From an uncultured Eubacterium sp. (GTDB lineage Bacteria > Bacillota > Clostridia > Lachnospirales > Lachnospiraceae), in NCBI GenBank assembly GCA_900548465.1, contig URKY01000016.1, positions 1-48,546 on the forward strand: 48,546 bases of DNA. The letters run 5' to 3'. Both the position numbers and the translations under genes were made by a program. Positions within the stretch are counted from its first letter, which is position 1. Every line of letters starts with the position of its first letter. Of the stretch, positions 16,036-24,971 are shown piece after piece. The notes under the pieces were generated by a model. That model was not told the DNA's origin and ran no database searches. It saw only the letters and a list, made by a program, of their open reading frames with translations.

Positions 16036-17343
16036 ATGGAATATATAAGAAGAATAGTTGATGAGGAGCTTAATAAACGAAAAGAAGCTTTTAATGCAAT
16101 TAATATTATTGGTCCCAAAGGTTGTGGTAAAACAAGAACAGCAAAAGAACGCTGTAACACTATTATTGAATTTCAAGATGAAGAAAAAAGAGATGGTTAT
16201 TTAGCTGTTGCTGAAACATCTCCAAAACTATTTTTAAAAAATCAGAAGCCGATATTGTTTGATGAGTGGCAAGATGCAACAAAGATATGGGGAACAATAC
16301 GAAAAGATTGTGATGATAATCCGGAACATGTTGGTGAGTATTATTTGACAGGTTCATCAAGTAAAAAAATTGAAACACCACATACAGGAACCGGGAGAAT
16401 AACGGAAGTTATAATGTTTCCAATGACATTGTGGGAAACAGGCGAATCAAACGGCTTAATATCTTTATCAAAGATTGTTGAGGACGAAGCGTATGATTTT
16501 GATGGAGCTATGTCAGATTTAACGTTAGAAGATTTGTTTTTTGTAGTTTGTCGTGGTGGTTGGCCCAGATGTATGGCGTTGAAAAGCAAAGAGGCAAAAT
16601 TAGAAATTGCAAAAGACTATTATAGACAAATATATCAAACAGATATTAGTGCTATAGATAGAGTCAAAAGAAACCCAGAATGGGCCAGAACTTTAATATG
16701 GTCATATGCAAGAAATATGGCAACTAAAGCAAAGAAAACAAAAATATATGCAGATGTAAAGGCAACACAAAATGTTACAGACGTAACATTAGACTCCTAT
16801 GTGGAAAAGTTGGAAGAATTATTTGTAATTAAAGATATTGATGCATGGACGCCACAAATAAGATCAAAGACTGCAATAAGAAATGGAAAGAAACATATAT
16901 TTGTAGATCCTTCAATTGGAATTGCAGCATTGGGACTTAATCCAGATTATTTTATAAATGACTTAGACTTATTTGGACATATTTTTGAAAATTTAGTACT
17001 GCGTGATTTACTTGTGTTTGCTGGAGCTCATAATGCAAGAATACTTCATTATACAGATGACACGGGATTGGAAGCGGATGCGGTATACCAAATGGAGGAT
17101 GGAAGATATGCACTTATAGAGATAAAAACGGGAGCAAATAAGATACCGGAAGCAGAGAAATCTCTTCTAAAGTTTAAGGATGTAATTAGGAAACATAATG
17201 AGGAGGCAAAAAGAAACCCTGAGCATCCGAGAGCAACATACAGAGAACCTTCGGCACTAATAGTGATTTGTGCTAATGCACCGGTTGGGTATACTACTGA
17301 TAATGGGGTAAAAATAGTGCCGGTTGGATGTTTGAAAGATTAA
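16036..17343 (+). CDS. AAA-type ATPase with DUF4143 domain
   Basis: The 435-residue protein has Walker A IIGPKGCGKTRTAKE (about 24-38), Walker B ILFDEWQDA (about 74-82), sensor GEYYLTGSSSKK and the family MTLWETGESNG segment. The C-terminal DUF4143 half ends in EADAVYQMEDGRYALIEIKTG (shown split as EADAVYQMEDG and ALIEIKTG), a PD-(D/E)xK nuclease-like core. Such ATPases are common, variable accessory genes of gut Firmicutes and archaea, often linked to defence or mobile elements, but their role is unknown. It stands alone between A-rich repeats and a broken gene. AAGGAGAAG precedes the ATG. Confidence 0.85.
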   Translation: MEYIRRIVDEELNKRKEAFNAINIIGPKGCGKTRTAKERCNTIIEFQDEEKRDGYLAVAETSPKLFLKNQKPILFDEWQDATKIWGTIRKDCDDNPEHVGEYYLTGSSSKKIETPHTGTGRITEVIMFPMTLWETGESNGLISLSKIVEDEAYDFDGAMSDLTLEDLFFVVCRGGWPRCMALKSKEAKLEIAKDYYRQIYQTDISAIDRVKRNPEWARTLIWSYARNMATKAKKTKIYADVKATQNVTDVTLDSYVEKLEELFVIKDIDAWTPQIRSKTAIRNGKKHIFVDPSIGIAALGLNPDYFINDLDLFGHIFENLVLRDLLVFAGAHNARILHYTDDTGLEADAVYQMEDGRYALIEIKTGANKIPEAEKSLLKFKDVIRKHNEEAKRNPEHPRATYREPSALIVICANAPVGYTTDNGVKIVPVGCLKD

Positions 17344-17386
17344 TTGTCCAAATTTAGATGTAAAGCCTATAAATTAATAAATAATT

Positions 17387-17432
17387 AAAGTTTCCAATAA
17401 CCTCAATCTGAGCGAATTGGAAACTTTTTTTA
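17387..17432 (+). terminator. Terminator of the ATPase gene
   Basis: AAAGTTTCCAAT (17387-17398) and ATTGGAAACTTT (17416-17427) form a perfect 12-bp stem, followed by TTTTTATTTG. Confidence 0.9.
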
Positions 17433-17436
17433 TTTG

Positions 17437-18206
17437 TTAGAACTTATCTACATACCACCACACAGGACCTGTTGGTGGGTAACTTATCGGTACTTCAGTT
17501 CTATATGGTGTATATTTACTTTCAAGTAATTTTTCTGATACTTTTTTACCTTTGTTCTGACAATAAGAGCGTCGCATAGTGTCTGTATGCTCATGGTCTT
17601 CTTTTTTATAGAAAATATCGTATGTGTCCCAAGCCCATGACCAGCCTGAGCCAGGCTGACCTAATACATTACAAATATAGAACATATGATTGTTCCAGTC
17701 ATCGTGCTTTGTAGGACCGTAGAAATATTTGCCACATTCACCACAAAGCATTGCATAGTTATCGCCCATCGGAACATATCTTTCATATACATTAGGATAG
17801 TAGTCATATTCTGTATCAGTGAAAGTGTCATCAAATTTACCACCGTTATGAATGCATTTATATGTTGCATTGTCAGCATTATCCCTGCCACAACCGAGGT
17901 AAAAATCAAGAGCCTCCCTGTATGATGAAAGGTGAATGCCATATTTTGATTTGCCATTGTATCAGCCTTGAAATTTATAGCCGTTTTTGTATGCGATTGG
18001 CGTAGAGATGATATAGCTGCCTTTAGTTATTTTCTTTTTATTATATTTTGTGCTTATTGCCACTTTATTGCCTGTATAAATTGTGCCTGATACAGATGCA
18101 CTCAATCTGCCATTCGTAACGGTTTTGGCCTCAACTTTAAAATTGGTAAAACAAAAACTTGTAATCATGAGAATTAACGCTAAAAATGTTGCTGTTGTTT
18201 TTTCAA
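17437..18206 (-). pseudogene. Secreted protein of unknown function broken by one in-frame TGA
   Basis: Starting from TTG 18206, the minus strand reads a signal peptide (KKTTATFLALILMITSF) and a domain with GTIYTGNKVAISTKY up to a TGA at 17962-17964. The same frame then continues for 174 codons, with YNGKSKYGIHL, REALDFYLGCGRD, the Cys pair LCGECGKYFYG, and Trp-rich SGWSWAWDTYD, to a normal stop at 17437. One substitution separates this from an intact protein of about 255 residues. The start codon is uncertain and has a poor ribosome site. I recognise no family. It may be a surface or toxin-like protein, but nothing shows this. Confidence 0.65.
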
Positions 18207-18289
18207 TTTTTTATTCTCTGGATAATCTGATTGTATTTATTTTACTTAACTGCTGTATTTTCAGTTATGAGAAACCTAACAAATTGTAA

Positions 18290-18741
18290 CATGGAGGTTT
18301 AGATACCGCAATATCATTATTTGTATTTTGGCAAGATAGGCAAATCATAAGCCTTGGCAAATTCTGCAATTGGACATTGTTAAAAGCGATAGTGATTTCC
18401 CATGTCATAGTCAAAAGACTCTGTTCTCATAACAAATCAGGCAGGACAGCTGTGTTCTTTCTTTTTGCCGCGTTTCGCTGTCATTTTGAAGATGAAATTC
18501 AATAATTTCAATTGCCATAAATGGTTGATGTAAAATATTTTAACTGAATATTTTCCCGGAGTTTTGCAGATTCTTTAATACAAGCGGATGATTATATACA
18601 GGTAATTAGAGGTTTTTTGAATAAGCTATAAAGGAGTGGGCTTTTTCTGTACAAGTATACAGTAAAAAGGTATAATATAAATATACTATAAATTTATAAG
18701 CACACAGTATCAGTAGCAATATAAGAAACAAGAGGAAAAGA
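18290..18741. other. Intergenic stretch, no gene
   Basis: No open frame, repeat or RNA gene was recognised between the 18206 start and the promoter at 18648. The region may hold decayed sequence. Only the promoter for DUF2752 is clear. Confidence 0.5.
18648..18676 (+). promoter_or_regulatory. Promoter of the DUF2752-DUF4234 pair
   Basis: TGTACA (18648-18653), a 17-bp spacer and TATAAT (18671-18676). The inverted repeat CTGTA-N6-TACAG overlaps the -35 and could be an operator. Confidence 0.6.
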
Positions 18742-19176
18742 TTGAAGAATATTTTAAAGATAATAAAAAAGAATATTAATAATAATGAAACTTTTCAAAA
18801 ACTGTCTGCAATTTTAACGGTAGTTTTTTTATATGTTGCAATGCAGGCAATTGGAATTACTTGCCCCATTAAATATGTAACAGGTGTTTCCTGTGCTGGA
18901 TGTGGAATGAGCAGGGCATGGATAGCTTTATTTCATCTGGATTTTAAAGCAGCATTCTATTACCATCCTTTGGTTTTGATGCCACTAATTGTAGTAATAA
19001 TCTTTCTTATGAAATATAAAATAAACAAAAACGTTTACAAAATTATTATGTTTACAACAATAGCCTTTTTTGGTATAATTTACATATACAGAATGATGTG
19101 TGGGAGCGGAGATATAGTAGTTTTTAAACCGAGGGAAGGACTCTTATTTCGGTTTACAAATATATTCAAAAAATAA
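18742..19176 (+). CDS. DUF2752 membrane protein
   Basis: The 144-residue protein begins at a TTG with AGAGGAAAAG upstream. It has three or four membrane spans. The family signature ITCPIKYVTGVSCAGCGMSRA, written as TCPIKYVTG plus CAGCGMSRAW, is followed by AAFYYHPLVLMP. DUF2752 proteins are small membrane proteins of unknown activity, with this conserved Cys/Gly/Arg cluster. It is probably co-transcribed with the zinc-ribbon gene 14 bp downstream. Confidence 0.85.
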   Translation: MKNILKIIKKNINNNETFQKLSAILTVVFLYVAMQAIGITCPIKYVTGVSCAGCGMSRAWIALFHLDFKAAFYYHPLVLMPLIVVIIFLMKYKINKNVYKIIMFTTIAFFGIIYIYRMMCGSGDIVVFKPREGLLFRFTNIFKK

Positions 19177-19190
19177 GGAGGAAAAAAATT

Positions 19191-19778
19191 ATGTTTTGTC
19201 CAAAATGTGGAAAAGAGGTGCCTGATAGCACAAAATTTTGCCCTTCATGTGGTGAGGATTTGTCATTAGGAAAGAAAGTACAGGATGCTACAAATAATGC
19301 GTTTCAGCAGACAGAAAAAGAAATGGGGAGTGCATTCAATGAAATGAGAGATAGTTTTAATGGAACATCAAGTAATGGTGGACGTTTGAAAGATGATAGA
19401 GGGCTTCTTTCATACATATTGTTATCAATTATTACATGCGGTATTTACTCATACTACTTTATTTACAAGATTGCGAAGGACGTTAATGTTGCCTGTGATG
19501 GGGATGGTCAGAATACATCAGGTTTAGCAGCATTTATTCTTTTGTCAATGATTACATGTGGCATTTATACATGGTTCTGGTATTATAATTTAGGAAACAG
19601 ATTGGCAGCTAATGCACCACGTTACGGTATGACATTCCAGGAAAACGGAACAACAATTTTACTGTGGCAGATATTCGGATCATTTTTATGTGGCATTGGT
19701 CCATTTGTTGCGATGTATATCTTAATCAAAAATACAAACCAGATTTGTAATGCATATAATAGAAAGCATGGATTATAA
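19191..19778 (+). CDS. Zinc-ribbon plus DUF4234 membrane protein
   Basis: The 195-residue protein opens with a zinc ribbon (MFCPKCGKEVPD...FCPSCGEDL, about 1-24), then a Gln/Asn-rich linker. Two or three membrane segments follow in which LLSIITCGIYSYYF and LLSMITCGIYTWFWYY form an internal repeat of the DUF4234 domain. A further segment follows (LLWQIFGSFLCGIGPF). The function is unknown; the cytoplasmic zinc ribbon may sense or dock partners. GGAGGAAAAAAA precedes the ATG. Confidence 0.85.
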   Translation: MFCPKCGKEVPDSTKFCPSCGEDLSLGKKVQDATNNAFQQTEKEMGSAFNEMRDSFNGTSSNGGRLKDDRGLLSYILLSIITCGIYSYYFIYKIAKDVNVACDGDGQNTSGLAAFILLSMITCGIYTWFWYYNLGNRLAANAPRYGMTFQENGTTILLWQIFGSFLCGIGPFVAMYILIKNTNQICNAYNRKHGL

Positions 19779-19806
19779 AATTAAATATTACGTAATTAAA
19801 AAATAG

Positions 19807-19845
19807 AAATTGCTGTTGGGGGTTCTCTAACAGCAATTTTTTGTT
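19807..19845 (+). terminator. Terminator after the DUF4234 gene
   Basis: AAATTGCTGTT (19807-19817) and AACAGCAATTT (19829-19839) are a perfect stem, followed by TTTGTT. Confidence 0.85.
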
Positions 19846-19880
19846 AAAATAAAAGAAAAGATTAATTAAAGGAATGAATT

Positions 19881-20501
19881 ATGAAAACACGAAAAGAGGC
19901 AACAGAATACGGATTATCTTTTCCACAGACATATTTAGACACACCCTTTAAAGATACTAACTGGCAGCTTGTGAGAGTGAAAGGAAGTAAGAAGGCATTT
20001 CTTTGGATTTATGAAAAAGACGGTTTTATTAATTTAAATGTAAAGGTAGATCCCCAGTGGAGAGATTTTTGGCGTCAGACATATGAAGCGGTGATTCCGG
20101 GATATCACCAGAATAAAGAGCATTGGAATACAATTATCCTTGATGGCACCATTTCTGATAAAGATATAAAAAGAATGATTGGTGAGAGTTTTGATATTAT
20201 TACCGACAGTCCAACGAAAAGAATATATGAAGCGGTTAAAAAAATTCCAAAAGGACATGTGGCAACATACGGAAGAATAGCTCAAATGGCAGGAGAGCCA
20301 AAAATGGCAAGAGCTGTAGGAAACGCACTTCATAAGAATCCGGATCCGGAACACATACCATGTTTTCGCGTAGTTAATTCTAAAGGGGAATTGTCAGGAG
20401 AGTTCGCTTTTGGTGGAGCAGGAGCTCAGGCTAGGCTGCTGGAGGCAGATGGAATTGAAGTTGTAAATGGGAAAGTAGACTTATCAAAATACGGAATATA
20501 G
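19881..20501 (+). CDS. MmcQ/YjbR-MGMT fusion (alkyltransferase-like) protein
   Basis: The 206-residue protein has an N-terminal MmcQ/YjbR-like half (about 1-105, with FPQTYLDTPFKDTNW and KVDPQWRDFW). Its C-terminal half is the DNA-binding domain of O6-alkylguanine-DNA alkyltransferases (about 112-200, GHVATYGRIAQMAG, ARAVGNALHKNP). The active-site motif of true alkyltransferases, PCHRV, reads PCFRV here. The acceptor Cys is present, but the His that activates it is Phe. It may act as a lesion-binding alkyltransferase-like protein or a damage sensor. The length is normal for this fusion in Lachnospiraceae. The ADH gene follows after 57 bp. Confidence 0.85.
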   Translation: MKTRKEATEYGLSFPQTYLDTPFKDTNWQLVRVKGSKKAFLWIYEKDGFINLNVKVDPQWRDFWRQTYEAVIPGYHQNKEHWNTIILDGTISDKDIKRMIGESFDIITDSPTKRIYEAVKKIPKGHVATYGRIAQMAGEPKMARAVGNALHKNPDPEHIPCFRVVNSKGELSGEFAFGGAGAQARLLEADGIEVVNGKVDLSKYGI

Positions 20502-20558
20502 AAAAGAGCTAAAGGCTCCAATTTAGTATAAGGGCATGAAGGAAAGGAGAACAATAAT

Positions 20559-21728
20559 ATGAACAGTTTTGTATATGACATACCTACAAAGGTATATTTT
20601 GGAGAAAATCAGCTGGGACATTTAGGTGAAGAATTAAGTAAATATGGAAAGAAAGTTTTAATGACATATGGTGGCGGATCAATTAAGAAGTCAGGATTAT
20701 ATGACAAAGTTGTAGCTGAAATTAAAAAAGCAGGATTAGAGTTATTTGAATTATCAGGAATTGAACCAAACCCAAGAGTTTCATCGGTAAATGCCGGAGC
20801 AAAAATTTGTAAAGAAGAAGGAATTGACGTACTTCTCGCAGTTGGTGGCGGCTCAGTTATTGACTGTACAAAATATATAGGAGCGGCAGCTTTTTATGAT
20901 GGAGATGCATGGGATATTTTGGAGCAGAAGACTGATGTAACTAAATGCTTGCCTGTTCTTGATATTCTCACATTGGCAGCAACAGGTTCGGAAATGGATT
21001 GTGGAGGGGTTATAAGCAATCCTGAAACAAAAGATAAAATAGGACTAATGTTTCCGGTAATGCAACCAAAGGTATCATTCCTTGACCCAACATTAACTTA
21101 TACGGTAAGTCAGTATCAGACGGCATGCGGTTCATCGGATATGTTAAGCCATATTATTGAAGTATATTTTAATATGAATAAAGATTTATATATGCTTGAT
21201 ACCGTTATGGAAGGTCTTATGAAAACAATTATTAGATATACACCAATAGCAATGAAGGAACCGGACAATTATGAAGCAAGAGCTAACTTAATGTGGGCAT
21301 CTTCATGGGCAATTAACGGTTTTGTAAATGGTGGAAAACAGCAGGCATGGAGTTGTCATCCTATTGAGCATGAAGTTTCTGCAATTTATGACATTACACA
21401 TGGTTTGGGACTTGCAATTCTTACACCAAGATGGATGGAGTACTGTCTGGATGAAACTACTGTATCAAAGTATTATCAGTTTGGATGTAATGTTTTCGGA
21501 TTAGACTCTAAAATGGAACCTATGGAAGTGGCAAAGAAGAGTATTGAACTTTTATCAGATTTCTTATACAACACTTTAGGACTGAAGAGCACATTTACAG
21601 AACTTGGAATAGATGATAAGAACTTTGAAATAATGGCAGAAAAGTCTGTAGAAATCGGTGGATTAAAATACGCTTTTAAGCCATTAACAAAAGAGGATGT
21701 TGTAAAGATTTTTGAAATGTGTAAATAA
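20559..21728 (+). CDS. Iron-containing alcohol dehydrogenase (BdhA-like NADPH-dependent butanol dehydrogenase)
   Basis: The 389-residue cytoplasmic group III alcohol dehydrogenase has a nucleotide-binding GGGSVIDCTKYIGAAA (about 96-111), AATGSEMDCGGVI, and metal-ligand region SSDMLSHIIEVYF plus HPIEHEVSAIYDITHGLGLA. The Asp and the three His in these two segments are the usual metal ligands. It most likely reduces aldehydes such as butyraldehyde with NAD(P)H during fermentation, though the substrate is inferred only. GGAAAGGAG precedes the ATG. The usual family length is about 385-390. Confidence 0.92.
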   Translation: MNSFVYDIPTKVYFGENQLGHLGEELSKYGKKVLMTYGGGSIKKSGLYDKVVAEIKKAGLELFELSGIEPNPRVSSVNAGAKICKEEGIDVLLAVGGGSVIDCTKYIGAAAFYDGDAWDILEQKTDVTKCLPVLDILTLAATGSEMDCGGVISNPETKDKIGLMFPVMQPKVSFLDPTLTYTVSQYQTACGSSDMLSHIIEVYFNMNKDLYMLDTVMEGLMKTIIRYTPIAMKEPDNYEARANLMWASSWAINGFVNGGKQQAWSCHPIEHEVSAIYDITHGLGLAILTPRWMEYCLDETTVSKYYQFGCNVFGLDSKMEPMEVAKKSIELLSDFLYNTLGLKSTFTELGIDDKNFEIMAEKSVEIGGLKYAFKPLTKEDVVKIFEMCK

Positions 21729-21734
21729 AAACCC

Positions 21735-21763
21735 TTACACATAACATAAAAATCTGTTATAAT
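21735..21763 (+). promoter_or_regulatory. Promoter of the MATE gene
   Basis: TTACAC (21735-21740), a 17-bp spacer and TATAAT (21758-21763). It overlaps the end of the alcohol dehydrogenase unit and leaves a leader of about 115 nt. Confidence 0.6.
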
Positions 21764-21819
21764 TTTCTGGAAAAAAAGACAACTGTGTTATCCAGTCAGA
21801 TGTAAGTCCAGCTAATAAT

Positions 21820-21864
21820 GCGTGCAATCTATTGTGGCAAAAGCCACGGGATTGCACGCTTTTT
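21820..21864 (+). terminator. Leader terminator (possible attenuator) upstream of MATE
   Basis: GCGTGCAATC (21820-21829) pairs with GATTGCACGC (21850-21859), around an inner GTGGC-AAAA-GCCAC hairpin, and TTTTTGTC follows. It lies between the promoter at 21763 and the ATG at 21887, so the gene is read only if transcription passes it. Confidence 0.75.
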
Positions 21865-21886
21865 GTCGTCTGTAAGGAGAAATGTT

Positions 21887-23263
21887 ATGAGTAGTAGTGA
21901 AAGTAAAATGGCAACAGGGGTTGTAAAAAAGATGCTGTTAACAATGGGAATCCCCATGATTTTTTCTATGATGCTTCAGGCATTATACAATATAGTTGAC
22001 AGTGCATTTGTATCTAATATGGGGAAAAATGGTGAATTGGCATTGAATGCTTTAACCCTTGCGTTTCCGGTACAAATGTTAATGGTTGCAGTGGGAATAG
22101 GAACAGGTGTAGGAGTAAATGCACTTATTGCTAAATGCTTAGGTCAGGGAAATCGTGATAAGGCAAATAAAGTTGCGGGAAATGCAATATTTCTAGGAAT
22201 AATTATTTATGCAGTGTTTCTGCTATTTGGACTGTTTGGAACAGGGGCCTATGTAAGAACCCAGACTTCCAATAGGGAAATTATCGAAATGGCATCAGGC
22301 TACCTGAAAATATGTTGTATTGCATCTTTTGGGATTGTCTTTTATTCCCTTTATGAAAAAATGATTCAGGCAACAGGCAGATCAATGTACTCAACTATTG
22401 CACAGGTTATTGGGGCAGTTCTTAACATTATTTTGGACCCAATAATGATTTATGGATTGTTAGGTTGCCCGGAACTTGGAGTTAATGGGGCTGCTTATGC
22501 AACAATAATTGGTCAGATTGTATCTTTTGTTCTGGATTACATTTTCCATATTAAGTTTGATGTAGAAATAGACAATGGAATTAAATATATAAAGCCTGAT
22601 AAAAAAATTATATGGGAAATTTATACGATTGGTTTGCCGGCAATTATTGCCCAGGCATTAATGTCAGTAATGACTTATGCTCTCAATATAATTTTTGGAA
22701 CTGTAGATGAACGCGTTGTTACAGCATATGGATTATACTATAAAATCCAGCAGTTTATATTATTTGCAGCCTTCGGGTTAAGAGATGCCATTACCCCAAT
22801 TGTCTCTTTTAATTATGGCATGAAAGATAAGAAAAGAATTAAAGAAGGTATTAAATACGGACTAATTTAAACATTAATAATAATGGCAATTGGCTTAATT
22901 GTTTTGGAAATTTTTGCAAGTATATTTACATCTTTCTTTGGATTATCAGGAGAAACTGCATCCCTTTGCGTAAGTGCAATCAGAATTATTTCTTTAAGCT
23001 TTTTGTTTGCAGGTACAAATATAGCAATGCAAGGTTGTTTTCAGGCATTGGGAGATGGTATGGCATCGCTTATCATATCGGTACTTCGCCAGTTTTTGTT
23101 AGTAGTTCCAGTGGCATGGTTATTCGCGTTATTGGTAAAATATGTTGGAGCACCACAGGCAGTTTTGTGGATTACGTTTTTAATTGGAGAAGGTCTGTCA
23201 GCTATTGTGTCAGTAATTTTAATTAAACGGGTCATAAAAAATAAAGTTGACGTGATAAATTAG
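21887..23263 (+). pseudogene. MATE multidrug efflux transporter broken by an in-frame TAA
   Basis: The frame from ATG 21887 (AAGGAG upstream) reads a MATE transporter ([21 protein letters not shown], split as [18 protein letters not shown], then [19 protein letters not shown] and [12 protein letters not shown]) as far as TAA 22868-22870. It then continues in the same frame from 22871 with MAIGLIVLEIFASIF, MQGCFQALGDG and a normal stop at 23263. The whole is about 458 codons, normal for the family, with about 12 membrane segments. Only the single stop, about 75 percent along, is wrong. MATE proteins export toxic cations using Na+ or H+. It is read here as a recent nonsense mutation or a sequencing error. 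A truncated protein would lack the last four spans. Confidence 0.85.
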
Positions 23264-23380
23264 ACCTATGCAATAATATTTCACATTGTTTTCACAAAAT
23301 GAGCTTTGTTTTTAAGACTATTTTAAGGTAATTCTTTTAACATACTCATATAACAAAAACTTGATAAGGAGGATGAGGTT

Positions 23381-24738
23381 ATGAGAATGACAAAAGGAAT
23401 AGCGTTAGTTTGTACATTAACATTGGCAGTTTCTCTTTTGGGGGGCTGTAAGGGAAACTCAGATACTAAAAAAGAAAGCAGTACAAAAATTGTTAAAGTT
23501 ACATCTGTAAATAACAAAACAATAAAAGGTGTGGTAGGAGAACTTGAGGAAAGCTCAAACAAAGGAGCAAGTGGCAGTGATCAGAATGAAACACCGCCGG
23601 CAAAGCCTGATGGAGATTCATCCCAGAATGGAAATCCACCTGCCATGCATGATAAAAAATCAAGTGGCAGCGACAACCAGAATGAGAAACAGTCCGGAAA
23701 TGCCGGCAGTGATAATCAGAAAGAACAACCGTCAGGAAATGCCGGCAATGGAAAACCGGAAGGAATGCCGGGAGGTTCAAACTTTAAGGAAAGCAGTGAA
23801 AATATAACATTTAAGGTTACAGATTCAACTACAATTAAAGTAGAAAACCCTCAGGGTACAGAAGACGGAGAGGTTAAAGATATCTCAAAGGATTCAATAC
23901 TGGAAGTAGTTCTTGATAAGAATAATAACGCAACGAAGATTACAATAAAAAATCAGGGACCGGGAGCCGGTGGTGGTGCTCCGGGAGGAAACTCAGATTC
24001 ATCAGCATCTAAAAACGGAATGGCAACGCTTACGGTTTCACAACTGGGAACCTACACTGCAACCGGTGGAAGTGAAAGTGCTCCACTTAAGGGAGTAAAT
24101 ATTGAAGTCTTACAGTAGAAGGTTCTATGGATAGGGATAGCACGGATTTTGGAACAAATGATCCAAGTGATGGAATATCATGTAAGGGTTCGTTAATTAT
24201 CTAAAGTGGAAAAATAAATGTGGTTTCAAATGGAGACTGCCTAAAAGGAACAGGAAGCAATGGAAATGGTGGAGTTTTTGTTTTAAATGGAAATATCTCT
24301 TTAAAATCATTGCTGGGAAATGGATTGAAATCAAAAAATGGAAATATAAATATTTATAACGGAAATTTAGACATATCCTATACAAAAGCTGACGGCATAA
24401 ATGCAAAAAATTATTATGTCAATATTTTAGAAGGCAAAGTAATAATTGATAATTGTTACGGAGACGGGATACAGGGACAAATGGGAAGCAACTCAACTTA
24501 TGATGCAAATACTGCATTTGGAATAGTTGATGGAAATAATAATATAATATTATCAATATGTTCAAATAAGAAGTATTCATATGTATTATACACATCACCT
24601 AAATTAACATCCGGTACAACATACTCAATGTATAGTGGCGGAAGTGTAAGTGGTAATAAATTAACTTCAAGCAGTTACGATTTCAGATATGCATCATATA
24701 ATGTAACAAATGCTACATTAGTAAAATCAATAAATTAA
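23381..24738 (+). pseudogene. Cthe_2159-like carbohydrate-binding lipoprotein, disrupted
   Basis: The ATG at 23381 (GGAGG upstream) opens a lipoprotein signal (SLLGGC, Cys23), a Ser/Gly/Asn/Pro-rich low-complexity stretch (about 55-130, with repeats of NAGSDNQ), then a beta domain, and stops at 24118. In a second frame DSTDFGTNDPSDGISCKGSLII is followed by TAA 24202-24204. It then reads SGKINVVSNGDCLKG and a right-handed beta-helix-like repeat (GNINIYNGNLDI, KADGINAKNY, GDGIQGQMG) to a stop at 24738. The second part matches the polygalacturonate-binding Cthe_2159 family (PF14262). The frames differ and the middle seems deleted, so an intact surface carbohydrate-binding lipoprotein is no longer made. 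Confidence 0.75.
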
Positions 24739-24756
24739 GCAATAAAAAGATTTTTG

Positions 24757-24947
24757 GTTAGAAAAAGGTCAGGATGGTTTACAAAACGATAGGCAGTATT
24801 TCGTATTCTTTGCGAGCATAATTACAATTGTCGGAACACTGTTTGAAGTCGCAAAGCGACTGAGTTTGTGGAGACAATTGTTAATAGATAGCGGAGCGAA
24901 GATAGAAATACAACGTGTTTTGTAAACCACCCCGACCTTTCTCTAAC
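24757..24947. repeat. 191-bp imperfect hairpin element (MITE-like)
   Basis: The outer arms GTTAGAAAAAGGTC-AGGATGG-TTTACAAAAC (24757-24787) and the complement of GTTTTGTAAACCAC-CCCGACCTTTCTCTAAC (24917-24947) pair with few mismatches. Inside, ACAATTGTC pairs with GACAATTGT, and AGTCGC-AAA-GCGACT closes the tip. It lies between the dead lipoprotein gene and nth. It may terminate both, or be a small non-autonomous mobile element. No direct repeat of a target site was recognised. Confidence 0.7.
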
Positions 24948-24971
24948 TAAAATGTTATTTGCTTTGTGGCT

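Noticed and set aside
17661..17957. Hydrophobic 98-residue frame in the broken secreted gene
   Set aside because: It is the neighbouring frame of the pseudogene, lacks a ribosome site and shows no family pattern.
21764..21886. A known efflux riboswitch in the MATE leader
   Set aside because: I could not match the leader to any riboswitch class from memory. Reported only as a terminator-containing leader.
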